A stretch of 43,696 nucleotides of DNA. Origin: Ereboglobus sp. (lineage in GTDB: Bacteria > Verrucomicrobiota > Verrucomicrobiia > Opitutales > Opitutaceae). Within the stretch, counting starts at the first letter, position 1. Each line of letters opens with the position of its first letter. The DNA is taken from NCBI GenBank assembly GCA_029974595.1, contig JARKRC010000071.1, forward strand, positions 1 through 43,696, read 5' to 3'. Under the pieces are notes generated by a model. That model saw only the letters and a program-made list of their open reading frames with translations, was not told the DNA's origin and searched no databases. This document shows positions 26,834 to 34,965 of this stretch, piece after piece. The position numbers and the translations under genes were made by a program.

Positions 26834-26846
26834 GACATCGGAAATC

Positions 26847-27017
26847 CCAAATCCCAATTTCCAAATCCCAAATAAATCACAAAATCCAAATTACAAAAGG
26901 CGCGTATCGAAGCGCGTTAGGGCAGGTTTCCAGCCTGCCGACGAGGCAAAGCCTCGCCCTTTGTAATTTGTGATTTGTCGGTTGTGATTTATTTGGGATT
27001 TGGAAATTGGGATTTGG
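26847..27017. repeat. Inverted-repeat cassette with perfect 36-bp arms
   Basis: The arm at 26847-26882 (starting CCAAATCCCAATTTCC) is the exact reverse complement of 26982-27017. The payload between them has two compact hairpins: GGCAGG-TTTCCAG-CCTGCC at about 26930-26949 overlaps a short spacer, and CGAGGC-AAA-GCCTCG follows at about 26942-26956. The same arm family flanks the gap before metK. No coding potential is seen in this 275-bp gap. Confidence 0.9.
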
Positions 27018-27108
27018 AGTTTTCCACTCCGTCTCGCCCCCAAATCTCTTTCCCGCTCTGCCCCGCTCTTGACACCCGGATCCCGCCCTACTACTCCACC
27101 TTTCCCGT

Positions 27109-27726
27109 ATGGAGGCCGTGCTCGAACAACCCGTGTTGGTACTTAATCGCCTGTGGCAGGCGATTAACGTAATCGGCGCTAAACGCGCCTTCGCGCTGCT
27201 CGCGCGAGGGCATGCGCAAGTCGTCTATCTTCACGAAGAAGATTTCCAAACCTTCTCGATGATGGACTGGCTCGACTTCTCGCATCACAACCCGCCCCTC
27301 AAGCCCAACGAAACCGTGCGCACCCCCACGCGCGCCATCCGCCTTCCGCGCGTCATCCTCCTCACCTTCTTCGACAAACTTCCCTGCAAAGAGCTCAAGC
27401 TCACGCGCAACAACGTCTTCGAACGCGACAAAAACCAGTGTCAGTATTGCGCGAAAATCTTCCCCCGCGAAGAACTCAATCTCGATCACGTCATCCCCCG
27501 CCACTACGACGGCCGCACCACATGGGAAAACATCGTCTGCTCCTGCATCCGCTGTAACACGAAAAAAGCCAACCGCCTCCCCCACGAAGCCGGCATGCGC
27601 CTCATCCGCAAGCCACAAAAACCCAAATGGCGCCCCGTGATCAGCCTCGTTCTCACGCGCCACCACCGCGAACTCTGGAAAGACTATCTCGACCTCGCCT
27701 ACTGGAACGTCGAACTCGAAGAGTGA
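27109..27726 (+). CDS. HNH endonuclease
   Basis: The 205-residue protein has an HNH nuclease domain at about residues 100-160. Zinc ligands are C111/C114 (CQYC) and C146/C149 (CIRC). The catalytic motif is LDHVIPRHYDG with D126 and H127, then N141 (WENIVC) and N150. The N-terminal 90 residues (VLVLNRLWQAINVIGAKRA, then FALLARGHAQVVY) form the conserved domain of the common stand-alone bacterial HNH family. No methyltransferase or restriction partner is adjacent, so I do not call it a restriction enzyme. Its stop codon lies in a 20-bp direct repeat shared with the next gene's stop. Confidence 0.88.
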   Translation: MEAVLEQPVLVLNRLWQAINVIGAKRAFALLARGHAQVVYLHEEDFQTFSMMDWLDFSHHNPPLKPNETVRTPTRAIRLPRVILLTFFDKLPCKELKLTRNNVFERDKNQCQYCAKIFPREELNLDHVIPRHYDGRTTWENIVCSCIRCNTKKANRLPHEAGMRLIRKPQKPKWRPVISLVLTRHHRELWKDYLDLAYWNVELEE

Positions 27727-27739
27727 CACCGCGCGCCTC
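27720..27739. repeat. 20-bp direct repeat, left copy
   Basis: AGAGTGACACCGCGCGCCTC spans the stop of the HNH gene. The right copy at 28577-28596 matches at 18 of 20 positions and spans the next gene's stop. Confidence 0.55.
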
Positions 27740-27788
27740 CGGGTTGGCACAACCGCGCAAAATGGGTGTCCTCATTTTGCCATCCAAC

Positions 27789-28583
27789 ATGAAAACAACC
27801 CCGCGAATCCTGGCGTGTGCAGCATCCCTCATGACCGCCCCGCTCGTTTGCATCGCGCAAATTGATACATCTGGAACAGCCCCAAAAATACGCCTCCTCG
27901 AAAGCCTCGATGGTGACCCCGCCATGCAACGCATCCGCCAAGAGTCGATGAAAATGCGAGCGCTGAAAAACTCCGAACAGACGGCTGCCGATGCCACGAA
28001 AAAAGATGATTCCGCATCGACGCGGCCAATAACACCGCAACCAAGGCCAAGACTGCCCGCCCATCTGCTCCACCAGCCAAAATCGAAAACAACAACACAA
28101 CCAACGCCGCAAACACCTGCGGAGAAGCCCCGCCAAACATTTGAAGAACCCGATGTCATCATGGAAAAAATGGTCGTCACGAGCAAACGCGTGCGCGACA
28201 TCGAATTTCAGATTGCGGAAATCGACGACCTTATCAGCAAAGAAACCCGTTACACCCGGTCCACGACGCTCGATCAGATTCTCAACCACCGCAAGATCAG
28301 CTGGCTTGGCGCCTACAATTCCAGCGCGCGCGTCGCAAACGCCCAAAACACCATCCGGCATTTGGAATACCGAAAAACACTTCTCCTGATGATGCGGGCA
28401 ACGGCCGTCCGCGAGGAATACGAGCGCTACAAAAAACTCCTCGCGCAAAACCAGGCCGACCTCCGCGCAAGCGGCCCCGGGCCCTTGGGTGACCCGAAAG
28501 ACAAAACGCCGTCTGCAACGTCGCCCACCCTCGCCCCTGAGCCCACGACGACCATAATAATCCCCGTCAGCCAGAAAGAGTGA
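27789..28583 (+). CDS. Secreted protein of unknown function with a TonB-receptor-like motif
   Basis: The 264-residue product has a signal peptide (ILACAASLMTAPLVCIAQ, cleaved near residue 23), a Lys/Thr/Pro-rich low-complexity stretch (about 70-120) and a charged coiled-coil-prone C-terminal half. The segment EEPDVIMEKMVVTSKR at about residue 118 resembles the stretch just before the plug of TonB-dependent receptors in this bacterial group, but no barrel follows. Base composition is lower in G+C than the flanking HNH gene. The gene is bracketed by two 20-bp direct repeats that each cover a stop codon. I do not recognise a family. Confidence 0.6.
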   Translation: MKTTPRILACAASLMTAPLVCIAQIDTSGTAPKIRLLESLDGDPAMQRIRQESMKMRALKNSEQTAADATKKDDSASTRPITPQPRPRLPAHLLHQPKSKTTTQPTPQTPAEKPRQTFEEPDVIMEKMVVTSKRVRDIEFQIAEIDDLISKETRYTRSTTLDQILNHRKISWLGAYNSSARVANAQNTIRHLEYRKTLLLMMRATAVREEYERYKKLLAQNQADLRASGPGPLGDPKDKTPSATSPTLAPEPTTTIIIPVSQKE

Positions 28584-28596
28584 CGCCGCGCGCGTC
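28577..28596. repeat. 20-bp direct repeat, right copy
   Basis: AGAGTGACGCCGCGCGCGTC, matching 27720-27739 at 18 of 20 positions, covers the stop of the secreted orphan. The two copies bracket exactly one gene. Confidence 0.55.
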
Positions 28597-28648
28597 GTGT
28601 GTGCTCATCCGCAGTTGCCACCCGCGATCCGTCAGCTAGTCTTCGCGC

Positions 28649-29134
28649 ATGTTTGCCGAAATGGACATGCTGCAATTCTTCGAATTACTGAGCTACCTTG
28701 TCACAATCGTCGGTCTCCCGCTCGCGATTGCCTCCTACCTCATTGAAAAGAAAAAAGAGCGCCAGAACGACAATGAGGAAATCTACCAGCGGCTCTCCGA
28801 CGAATACCGCGAGTTTCTGAAACTCGTTCTCGACAACGCCGACCTGAAACTCCTCCGCACCGAGGGCGCGCAAATCGAGCTCAACGAGGAGCAAAAGGAA
28901 AGGCGCACCGCGATCTTCGGCATCCTCATCTCGCTCTTCGAGCGCGCCTATCTGCTCGTCTATGAAAACGACATGGACAAACAAAGCCTGCGCCTCTGGC
29001 GCTCGTGGGAGGACTACATGCGCGAATGGGTGCGCCGCGCCGATTTCCGCGCCGCGCTCGACACGCTGCTCGAAGGCGAAGACGAGGACTTCATCGCCTA
29101 CCTCAAAGAACTGGCACTCGAAGAAACAAAGTAA
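28649..29134 (+). CDS. Small membrane-anchored protein of unknown function
   Basis: The 161-residue protein has one N-terminal membrane helix (about residues 9-30, FELLSYLVTIVGLPLAIASYL in two parts FELLSYLVTIV and GLPLAIASYL) and a soluble, acidic, helical cytoplasmic part. Notable blocks are YQRLSDEYREFLKLVLDNADL, shown here as YQRLSDEYREFLKL and VLDNADL, then FERAYLLVYEN and LRLWRSWEDYMREWVRR. This pattern occurs in widespread uncharacterised single-helix proteins. No function is assigned. It is convergent with the esterase gene, 21 bp apart. Confidence 0.7.
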   Translation: MFAEMDMLQFFELLSYLVTIVGLPLAIASYLIEKKKERQNDNEEIYQRLSDEYREFLKLVLDNADLKLLRTEGAQIELNEEQKERRTAIFGILISLFERAYLLVYENDMDKQSLRLWRSWEDYMREWVRRADFRAALDTLLEGEDEDFIAYLKELALEETK

Positions 29135-29155
29135 AAGCGAGCCCTCTGGCCGCAT

Positions 29156-31075
29156 TCACCCTGCCTTCATGGTAATCTTCTCTGCCGACAGCCACGGCGC
29201 CGCACCGCGATTTTTCATCGGCCTCGAATAGATTCTCCCATCGGCACCCAACACATACAACGTCTTGAAGTCCTTCCCGCCGAAACAAAGCGACATCGCC
29301 GCCACGTCGCGCGGCAAAGGCAGAATCGCCGCCGTCCTTCCGTTCGCATCGCAAACCTGCACCCCCAGCGCCGTCGCCACATAGATATATCCCCACTTGG
29401 AAACCTCCGCCGCCGCATCCATCGCCCGCGCCCCGTCATCCTCGTCTTTTTTGTGCAACACGTAAAACGACTGGCCGCACGACAAACTGCCGTCCTGTTC
29501 AATCCGCCAGCTCCAGCCGCGTGTCGTCTCGCTTTCAAACCCTGCCAGCCAGTTGCCGTCGCCTGAACCAACCAACACCTGCTCCTGGCTTTGTCCACGC
29601 CGTCTCTTCGGGGAGGAATCGTTCACTCGCTTGGGCGATTGATCTTCCCTCAATAGGTAAACCTCTCCGCCGAAGTTGCCACTCGCATAGACAGCACCCC
29701 GCGTCGTGACGACTGCGGAATGCCAGTTAAAGACGCTCAGCCTTGCCCCTGCCGTCAAATGAACCGGGGAGTCGTCCGTCCCGACACGATCAATGGCTTC
29801 TATTGTGGAAACGACTCCTTTGTCGTCCTTGTTTGCCACAATCCGACCTCTTCCGTCTTTGTCAAAAGCCAACAACCGTCCCTCGCGGGCGACCTCCTCC
29901 CACTTCCCATCCCCCAAGAAACGGTAAGTAGTCCAAAAAGTGCTGACTCGCCGCGACGGAGGTGGAGGGTTGGTTTCAGGAACAATCTTCCCATCATCAG
30001 CTGGCCGGATAATATGCATCACAGACGCCCACAACTTGCCGTCCTTGTCCGAGCGAATTTTTCCAAAAGCTCCTCTGGCCCCCTGCGTGTGCCAAGGGAT
30101 CTCCTCCGGCAGGCTCCCCACCTCCGCCCATCCCTGTCCCGCCACCGCTCCCTTCAATACGTGATTCCGCGAACTCGCGCTTGCTTTCACCGGCGCCGGC
30201 CAGTCTTTCCACAAAAACCGCATCGCGCGCGGAAACAGCGCCGTGCCGTGCGCGCCCGAATGTTTTCCATTGCCAAACTCGTAATCGAACTCATACCCCG
30301 CGAACTCCAGCGCCCGCGCCATCGCGTTGTTCGCGCTCCACCAATCGCCAAACGCCGTCCACATGTCGCGCGTTCCGCTCTGCAAAAACACCCGGATCCC
30401 CTTCGGCTCCGTCTTGTGAATCAGCGTCGGATAAATGTAACTCCCTCGCAGCCCCGTGTAGGAGCCGACCGTGCTGAATACCCGCGAAAATTCCTCCGGC
30501 ATCGCCCACGCCGCATTGAACGCCGCAGCCGCGCAACTGCTTCCGCCTGCGATCATCCGATCATTCCCATTACTCGACAACCTCACCGCGCGCCCGTCGC
30601 GTGTCTTCAATTTCTCAACCTGCGGAAATATCTCCTCCAATAACATTCGCGCGAACTGTCCGTCCGGAGTATCAAACTCAAAAGTCCGGTTATGCCGCGC
30701 GCCCGAAGGATCTATCACTCCCGGCACGTCTCCGAAAGCAACACCCACGCTGATCATCACCGGAATCTCGCCCTTCGCGATCAAGTTATCAAAAACCGTC
30801 TCATACCTATAACCTCCCCCGCCGACAAACACCGCCACGCACGCTGGCGTTTTCCCGTCATACGCGCGCGGCACATACACGCTCACCTCGCGCACCGTCC
30901 CAGGAAAAATTTTCGATTCCTTCCATTCAAATTTCAACATCTCGCCCTCAACGACTCCCTCCATCCGTCTTTGGCTTACTTCATCCAGCGGAAAATTTTC
31001 ATCCGCATTCTGCGCCGGTAAACCGCCGACGATGCCCAACACCGCTGCCGCAATCAGGATTTTTCTAAGCAACAT
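29156..31075 (-). CDS. Secreted esterase (enterochelin-esterase-like) fused to an SMP-30-like propeller
   Basis: The 639-residue protein has a signal peptide (LLRKILIAAAVLGIVGGLPAQ in parts LLRKILIAAAVLG and IVGGLPAQ). An alpha/beta hydrolase of the enterochelin-esterase type covers about residues 45-300, with the nucleophile elbow AGGSSCAAAAF (likely S180) and GKHSGAHG supplying the histidine. A gluconolactonase/SMP-30-like beta-propeller covers about 310-630. Together they suggest cleavage of esters or lactones on a glycan. About residues 485-500 read NDSSPKRRRGQSQEQ, basic and unlike the rest, and look like a repeat-derived insertion. The ATG at 31075 gives a standard signal peptide. No partner gene is adjacent. 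Confidence 0.78.
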   Translation of the reverse strand: MLLRKILIAAAVLGIVGGLPAQNADENFPLDEVSQRRMEGVVEGEMLKFEWKESKIFPGTVREVSVYVPRAYDGKTPACVAVFVGGGGYRYETVFDNLIAKGEIPVMISVGVAFGDVPGVIDPSGARHNRTFEFDTPDGQFARMLLEEIFPQVEKLKTRDGRAVRLSSNGNDRMIAGGSSCAAAAFNAAWAMPEEFSRVFSTVGSYTGLRGSYIYPTLIHKTEPKGIRVFLQSGTRDMWTAFGDWWSANNAMARALEFAGYEFDYEFGNGKHSGAHGTALFPRAMRFLWKDWPAPVKASASSRNHVLKGAVAGQGWAEVGSLPEEIPWHTQGARGAFGKIRSDKDGKLWASVMHIIRPADDGKIVPETNPPPPSRRVSTFWTTYRFLGDGKWEEVAREGRLLAFDKDGRGRIVANKDDKGVVSTIEAIDRVGTDDSPVHLTAGARLSVFNWHSAVVTTRGAVYASGNFGGEVYLLREDQSPKRVNDSSPKRRRGQSQEQVLVGSGDGNWLAGFESETTRGWSWRIEQDGSLSCGQSFYVLHKKDEDDGARAMDAAAEVSKWGYIYVATALGVQVCDANGRTAAILPLPRDVAAMSLCFGGKDFKTLYVLGADGRIYSRPMKNRGAAPWLSAEKITMKAG

Positions 31076-31176
31076 GTTACCTCGAAAAATTGCGGTCTTT
31101 GGCAAAAATCACAAGTCCATTTTCCCGCCGTGACGTGGAGAGCGAAGCTCTGCGACACCCTCTAATAATCGTATCG

Positions 31177-32196
31177 TTACTCCCGCACAAATCTCTCCTT
31201 CGGCAACGGCAGCGGAAGCTCGTCCAGTTTGCCCGCCGCCGACACCACTTCATACGCCGTGCGAAAATGCAGCTTGGCAAACTCGCCCAAGGCGCGCGCG
31301 CCAAACCGCCCGACGATTTCAGCGGCTTGTTTTTTGGCAATCGGCCCCGCGCCTTTTTGAAGTTTTGCGCCAAAGCGCTTTGAGAGTTTTTGCATCTGCC
31401 GCACGTATTCCGCGCGCGCGCAGATCGACGCCGCGGCGACGACCGGGTCTTCCTCGGCCTTCGTGCGCATGCGCAACTCAAAACCCTCAATGCCTTTTTT
31501 CTTCAATTCGCGCTGCACGAGCGGCTGTTCGCTGAACTGGTCGAGCAGGCCCCACGGCACTTTTTTCTTTTCGAGCGCCGCCATCAACCCGCGCGCGTGC
31601 TGCCACGCGAGGAGCAGGTTCAGGTTCGCGCGCGGACGCATCATGAGTTCGTTGTATTTTGTCATGTATTCCCACGCGAAAACCTCTACCACCACGCCCG
31701 GCGTTTTGCGGATCATTTCGTCGAGCTTGATGATCTGCGTGTCGGCGACTTTCTTCGAGTCGCGCACGCCCGCCTTCATCCAAGCATCGACCGCCGCCTT
31801 GTCGGCGATGACCGTTGCCGTCGTGACCGGGCCGAAAAAGTCGCCCTTGCCGCTCTCGTCCAGCCCCGCGTGCGACTCGAACCAGTCGGGATGCAGCACG
31901 TCGTCGTAGCCGAGTTTCGCGGCCATGGTGATTTCCGGTTCGATCACGTCGCGCACAAAATCCTCGGTTCCTTTTCCCGCGATGACGACCTTGCCGCTCG
32001 TGTAGGCGGTCACGTTGAGTTTCAGGTGGTCGGCCTTGTATGCAAAACGTGAATACGCCACCTCGAACGGCGCCCACAGCCGCCGTTCGCAGTAGGCGCG
32101 CAGTTTTTCCATCTGCGCGTCATCGAGCTTGATGGTGTAGCTGCTGAGCTTCTTCGGTCCGTCGTTTTCCTCGGTCTTCTTTTTCTTTCCAAACAT
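31177..32196 (-). CDS. rnhC: Ribonuclease HIII
   Basis: RNase HIII cleaves RNA in RNA-DNA hybrids and single ribonucleotides in DNA. The 339-residue protein has an N-terminal TBP-like substrate-binding domain (about 15-100) and the type 2 RNase H domain. The catalytic motif is LDESGKGDFFGP, with D113 and E114 followed by the serine that replaces the second aspartate-type residue in HIII enzymes, and RDSKKVAD supplies a further acidic residue. AAASICARAEYVRQM also fits. It starts 45 bp after the uppP stop on the same strand, so the two may be co-transcribed. Between it and the esterase lie about 100 bp with a small GAGAGC-GAA-GCTCT hairpin. Confidence 0.93.
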   Translation of the reverse strand: MFGKKKKTEENDGPKKLSSYTIKLDDAQMEKLRAYCERRLWAPFEVAYSRFAYKADHLKLNVTAYTSGKVVIAGKGTEDFVRDVIEPEITMAAKLGYDDVLHPDWFESHAGLDESGKGDFFGPVTTATVIADKAAVDAWMKAGVRDSKKVADTQIIKLDEMIRKTPGVVVEVFAWEYMTKYNELMMRPRANLNLLLAWQHARGLMAALEKKKVPWGLLDQFSEQPLVQRELKKKGIEGFELRMRTKAEEDPVVAAASICARAEYVRQMQKLSKRFGAKLQKGAGPIAKKQAAEIVGRFGARALGEFAKLHFRTAYEVVSAAGKLDELPLPLPKERFVRE

Positions 32197-32241
32197 GCGT
32201 CTATACGCCGCAAAATTCCGGCAAAATCACGAGCAGAAAAA

Positions 32242-33243
32242 TCACACCAGAAACCAGGCCGCCAGCGCAACGGCCAGAAGCACGCGATAAATTGCGAAAA
32301 CACCCAGCCCGTGCCGCGACAAAAAGCTCACCAGAAATTTCACCGCAAACACCGCCGACACCGTTGCCACGACCAGCCCGAGCACGACATGCGGCCAGCC
32401 AAAGACGGCGATCATCGCGCCGCCGGAGCTCGCCCCTTTCAGCAACGACGCCCCCGCCAGCGTCGGCAAGCCCACCAGAAAGCTGAACTCCGCCGCCTTC
32501 GCCGGGCTGAGCCCGCAAAAATAACCGCCCACCATCGTCACCATCGAGCGGCTCATGCCGGGCCACAGAGCGAGGCACTGCATCAAGCCGATCCCCAGCG
32601 CCTGCTTCGCGGTGAGCGAGTCGAGGTCGCGCCGGTTGTTGCGCGTCGGCCACTGGTTCTTGCGCCACGCCTCCGCCATCCACATGAGCACCGCGCCGCT
32701 CGCCAGCGCGGCAATCACCGCCTCGATGGAAAAAAGTTTTTCGTCGATTTTGTAATGATGCAGCGCCAGCCCGATCGCCGCGCTCGGAAACACGGCGATG
32801 ATCACATTGCGCAGCAAACGCAGCCCCGCGGCATTGCGGCCCAAAAGCCCTCCAAGCATCGCGAGCATCTGCCCCCAATACACATACGCCACGGCCAGGA
32901 TCGCCCCAACTTGGATTACCACCGTGTAGGTGTCCGCCGCCAGTTTCAGCGTGAGCGGCTCGCCCGCGGGATTTTTTTCCGAAGGCTTTTTGTGCCAGAG
33001 AGGCCCGCCATCCTTGTCCATCAGCGGCGCATCCGATTCCAGTCCGAGCGCGCTGGTCGCGATGATGAGATGCCCCGTCGAGGAAATCGGCAGATACTCC
33101 GTGACGCCTTCGACAAGCCCAAGGACAACCGCATCCCGCGCGCTCAATTGCGCGGCGGGATTTTCCGCCGCTTGAACCTCAGCGCGGACAACGCCCGCGC
33201 ATGAAAAAGACAGGAAAACCATGAAAACAAGTATCCGTGACAC
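32242..33243 (-). CDS. uppP: Undecaprenyl-diphosphatase (BacA/UppP type)
   Basis: UppP dephosphorylates undecaprenyl diphosphate to recycle the lipid carrier of peptidoglycan synthesis. The 333-residue multi-pass membrane protein has both active-site motifs: LGLVEGVTEYLPISSTGHL (residues 41-59) and PGMSRS (228-233). It is longer than the usual about 270 residues for two reasons. There is an N-terminal hydrophobic signal-like segment (about 1-22), and an extra loop of about 28 residues (about 70-98, LESDAPLMDKDGG and onward) after the first motif. The start could be at residue 8 instead. It is divergent from glmM, another cell-wall precursor gene. Confidence 0.93.
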   Translation of the reverse strand: MSRILVFMVFLSFSCAGVVRAEVQAAENPAAQLSARDAVVLGLVEGVTEYLPISSTGHLIIATSALGLESDAPLMDKDGGPLWHKKPSEKNPAGEPLTLKLAADTYTVVIQVGAILAVAYVYWGQMLAMLGGLLGRNAAGLRLLRNVIIAVFPSAAIGLALHHYKIDEKLFSIEAVIAALASGAVLMWMAEAWRKNQWPTRNNRRDLDSLTAKQALGIGLMQCLALWPGMSRSMVTMVGGYFCGLSPAKAAEFSFLVGLPTLAGASLLKGASSGGAMIAVFGWPHVVLGLVVATVSAVFAVKFLVSFLSRHGLGVFAIYRVLLAVALAAWFLV

Positions 33244-33326
33244 GCGCTCTTGTGCACCAAAAGCCGCGCGTCCTGTCGAGAATATGCTTTCCGCCCCGCC
33301 GACTTTTCACTTTGGATTCGCCTCGT

Positions 33327-34697
33327 ATGTCGCAAACGCAGCGCCAGTATTTCGGCACCGATGGGATTCGCGGCCTCTTCGGAGGCCCGGTGATCAACGA
33401 AAACTTTGCCGCGCGCCTCGGTCACGCCGCCGCGCGCTTTGCCAAACGGGGTCGCGTTCTCATCGGGCGCGACACCCGCGAATCCGGCTGGATTCTCCAG
33501 CAGGCCATCGCCGCAGGCCTGGCCGCGGAAGGCATGGAACCCGTCGTGCTCGGCATCGTCCCCACCCCCGCGCTCGCGATGGCGGTCGTCGCCGAACACG
33601 CCACGCTCGGCATCATGATCACCGCCTCGCACAACCCCGCCTCGGACAACGGTATTAAATTTTTCAATGGCAACGGGCTCAAGCTCTCCGACGCGCAGGA
33701 ACTCGAAATCGAAGGCAATCTCCCCGGCGAGGCCGAGGGCCGCGCGACACTCGCCCGCCTCGCGGATCGTGAGGACGGAGCCGAGGTGCTCTGGGCGCGC
33801 GCCGAGGGCCTGCGTCCCTACCTCAGCAAAATGGCCTCGATCCTTCCCGTCCGCGCGCTCGAAGGCTGGCCTATCGTCCTCGACACCGCCAATGGGGCGA
33901 CCTGCATCACCAGCCCGCACGTCCTCGCGACACTTGGCGCAAAACTCACCGCTCTCGGCGGCGAACCCAACGGACGCAACATCAACGCCGGCGTCGGCAG
34001 CGAACACCCGCAGCAACTCGCCGCTCGTGTTCGCGAAACCGGCGCGCGCCTCGGCATCGCGCATGACGGCGACGGCGACCGCTGCATCCTTTGCGACGAA
34101 CATGGAGGCATCCTCGACGGCGACGAGATCCTCGCCATCCTCGCCCTTCACGCGCTCGGTCGCGGCTCGCTCGCCGCCGGCACCCTCGTGGCCACCATGC
34201 AAAGCAACCTCGGCCTCGACGCCGCCATTCGCAACGCCGGGGGCCGCGTTGTCCGCTCCGGCATCGGCGACCGCTACGTCGCCGAGAAAATGCGCGAGAC
34301 AGGCGCCACGCTCGGCGGCGAATCGTCCGGACACATCATTTGCTCCGACATCTCCAGTGCCGGCGACGGCCTCCTCGCCTCGCTCAAGGTGATCGAGGTC
34401 ATGCTCGCCACCGGCAAACCGCTTTCCCAACTCCGCCACGGCCTGAAAAAATTCCCTCTGGCGACAAAAAATCTCCGCGTTCGCGAAAAAATCCCGTTCG
34501 CCCGCCTCCCGCAATTAACCGCGGCCATCGCCGCCCTCGAAAAACAACTCGACCCCGATGGCCGCGTGCTCGTCCGCTATTCCGGCACCGAGGCAAAACT
34601 CCGCCTCCTCGTCGAAGGTCCGACCGACGCCGCGGTGACCGCGGGCATCGAATCGCTTGAATCCGCAGCCCGCATCGGACTGGAAGTCGAGGACTGA
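33327..34697 (+). CDS. glmM: Phosphoglucosamine mutase
   Basis: GlmM converts glucosamine-6-phosphate to glucosamine-1-phosphate for UDP-GlcNAc synthesis. The 456-residue protein has the N-terminal block YFGTDGIRG, the phosphoserine loop MITASHNP with S101, the metal-binding loop DGDGDR (D247, D249, D251), the sugar-binding GGESSGHI loop, and the C-terminal phosphate loop VRYSGTEAKLR. The ATG at 33327 matches the family N-terminus; a longer upstream frame is not needed. It is divergent from uppP across 83 bp, so two peptidoglycan precursor genes share one control region. Confidence 0.97.
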   Translation: MSQTQRQYFGTDGIRGLFGGPVINENFAARLGHAAARFAKRGRVLIGRDTRESGWILQQAIAAGLAAEGMEPVVLGIVPTPALAMAVVAEHATLGIMITASHNPASDNGIKFFNGNGLKLSDAQELEIEGNLPGEAEGRATLARLADREDGAEVLWARAEGLRPYLSKMASILPVRALEGWPIVLDTANGATCITSPHVLATLGAKLTALGGEPNGRNINAGVGSEHPQQLAARVRETGARLGIAHDGDGDRCILCDEHGGILDGDEILAILALHALGRGSLAAGTLVATMQSNLGLDAAIRNAGGRVVRSGIGDRYVAEKMRETGATLGGESSGHIICSDISSAGDGLLASLKVIEVMLATGKPLSQLRHGLKKFPLATKNLRVREKIPFARLPQLTAAIAALEKQLDPDGRVLVRYSGTEAKLRLLVEGPTDAAVTAGIESLESAARIGLEVED

Positions 34698-34720
34698 GCG
34701 ACCTCCGTGAAAAGGTGGGA

Positions 34721-34859
34721 TAACACAGAGGCCACCAAGACCTCACGCATCAACAGGCGTGCGTGATCTTTGTTTTCAAAAAAGCACCCTCGCATAAAAT
34801 CAACCCTTCAGCCGGACAGGCCTCCCCGATCTCTGTGCCCCTCCGCGCCCTCTGTGTTA
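34721..34859. repeat. Inverted interspersed repeat with TAACACAGAGG arms
   Basis: TAACACAGAGG (34721-34731) is the exact complement of CCTCTGTGTTA (34849-34859). Further partial pairing of CTCTGTG-type units lies beside the right arm (about 34830-34847). Beyond it, at about 34924-34954, comes a diverged copy of the GCATTCATCCGCGTGCATTC element seen at 156-191. The 268-bp gap between glmM and the SpoU methyltransferase shows no gene. Confidence 0.55.
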
Positions 34860-34965
34860 CCTTCCTCCCTCCCTCGCCTCTTCAGTGCGCGGAATCCGCA
34901 AGGCATTTCTTTGATTGCCACAGGGCATTCATCCGCGTGCATTCGCGGTTTTAATTTTCCGAATA

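Noticed and set aside
27109-27726. Restriction-modification or anti-phage system around the HNH nuclease
   Set aside because: No methyltransferase, helicase or other defence gene is adjacent, and this stand-alone HNH type is common in bacterial chromosomes.
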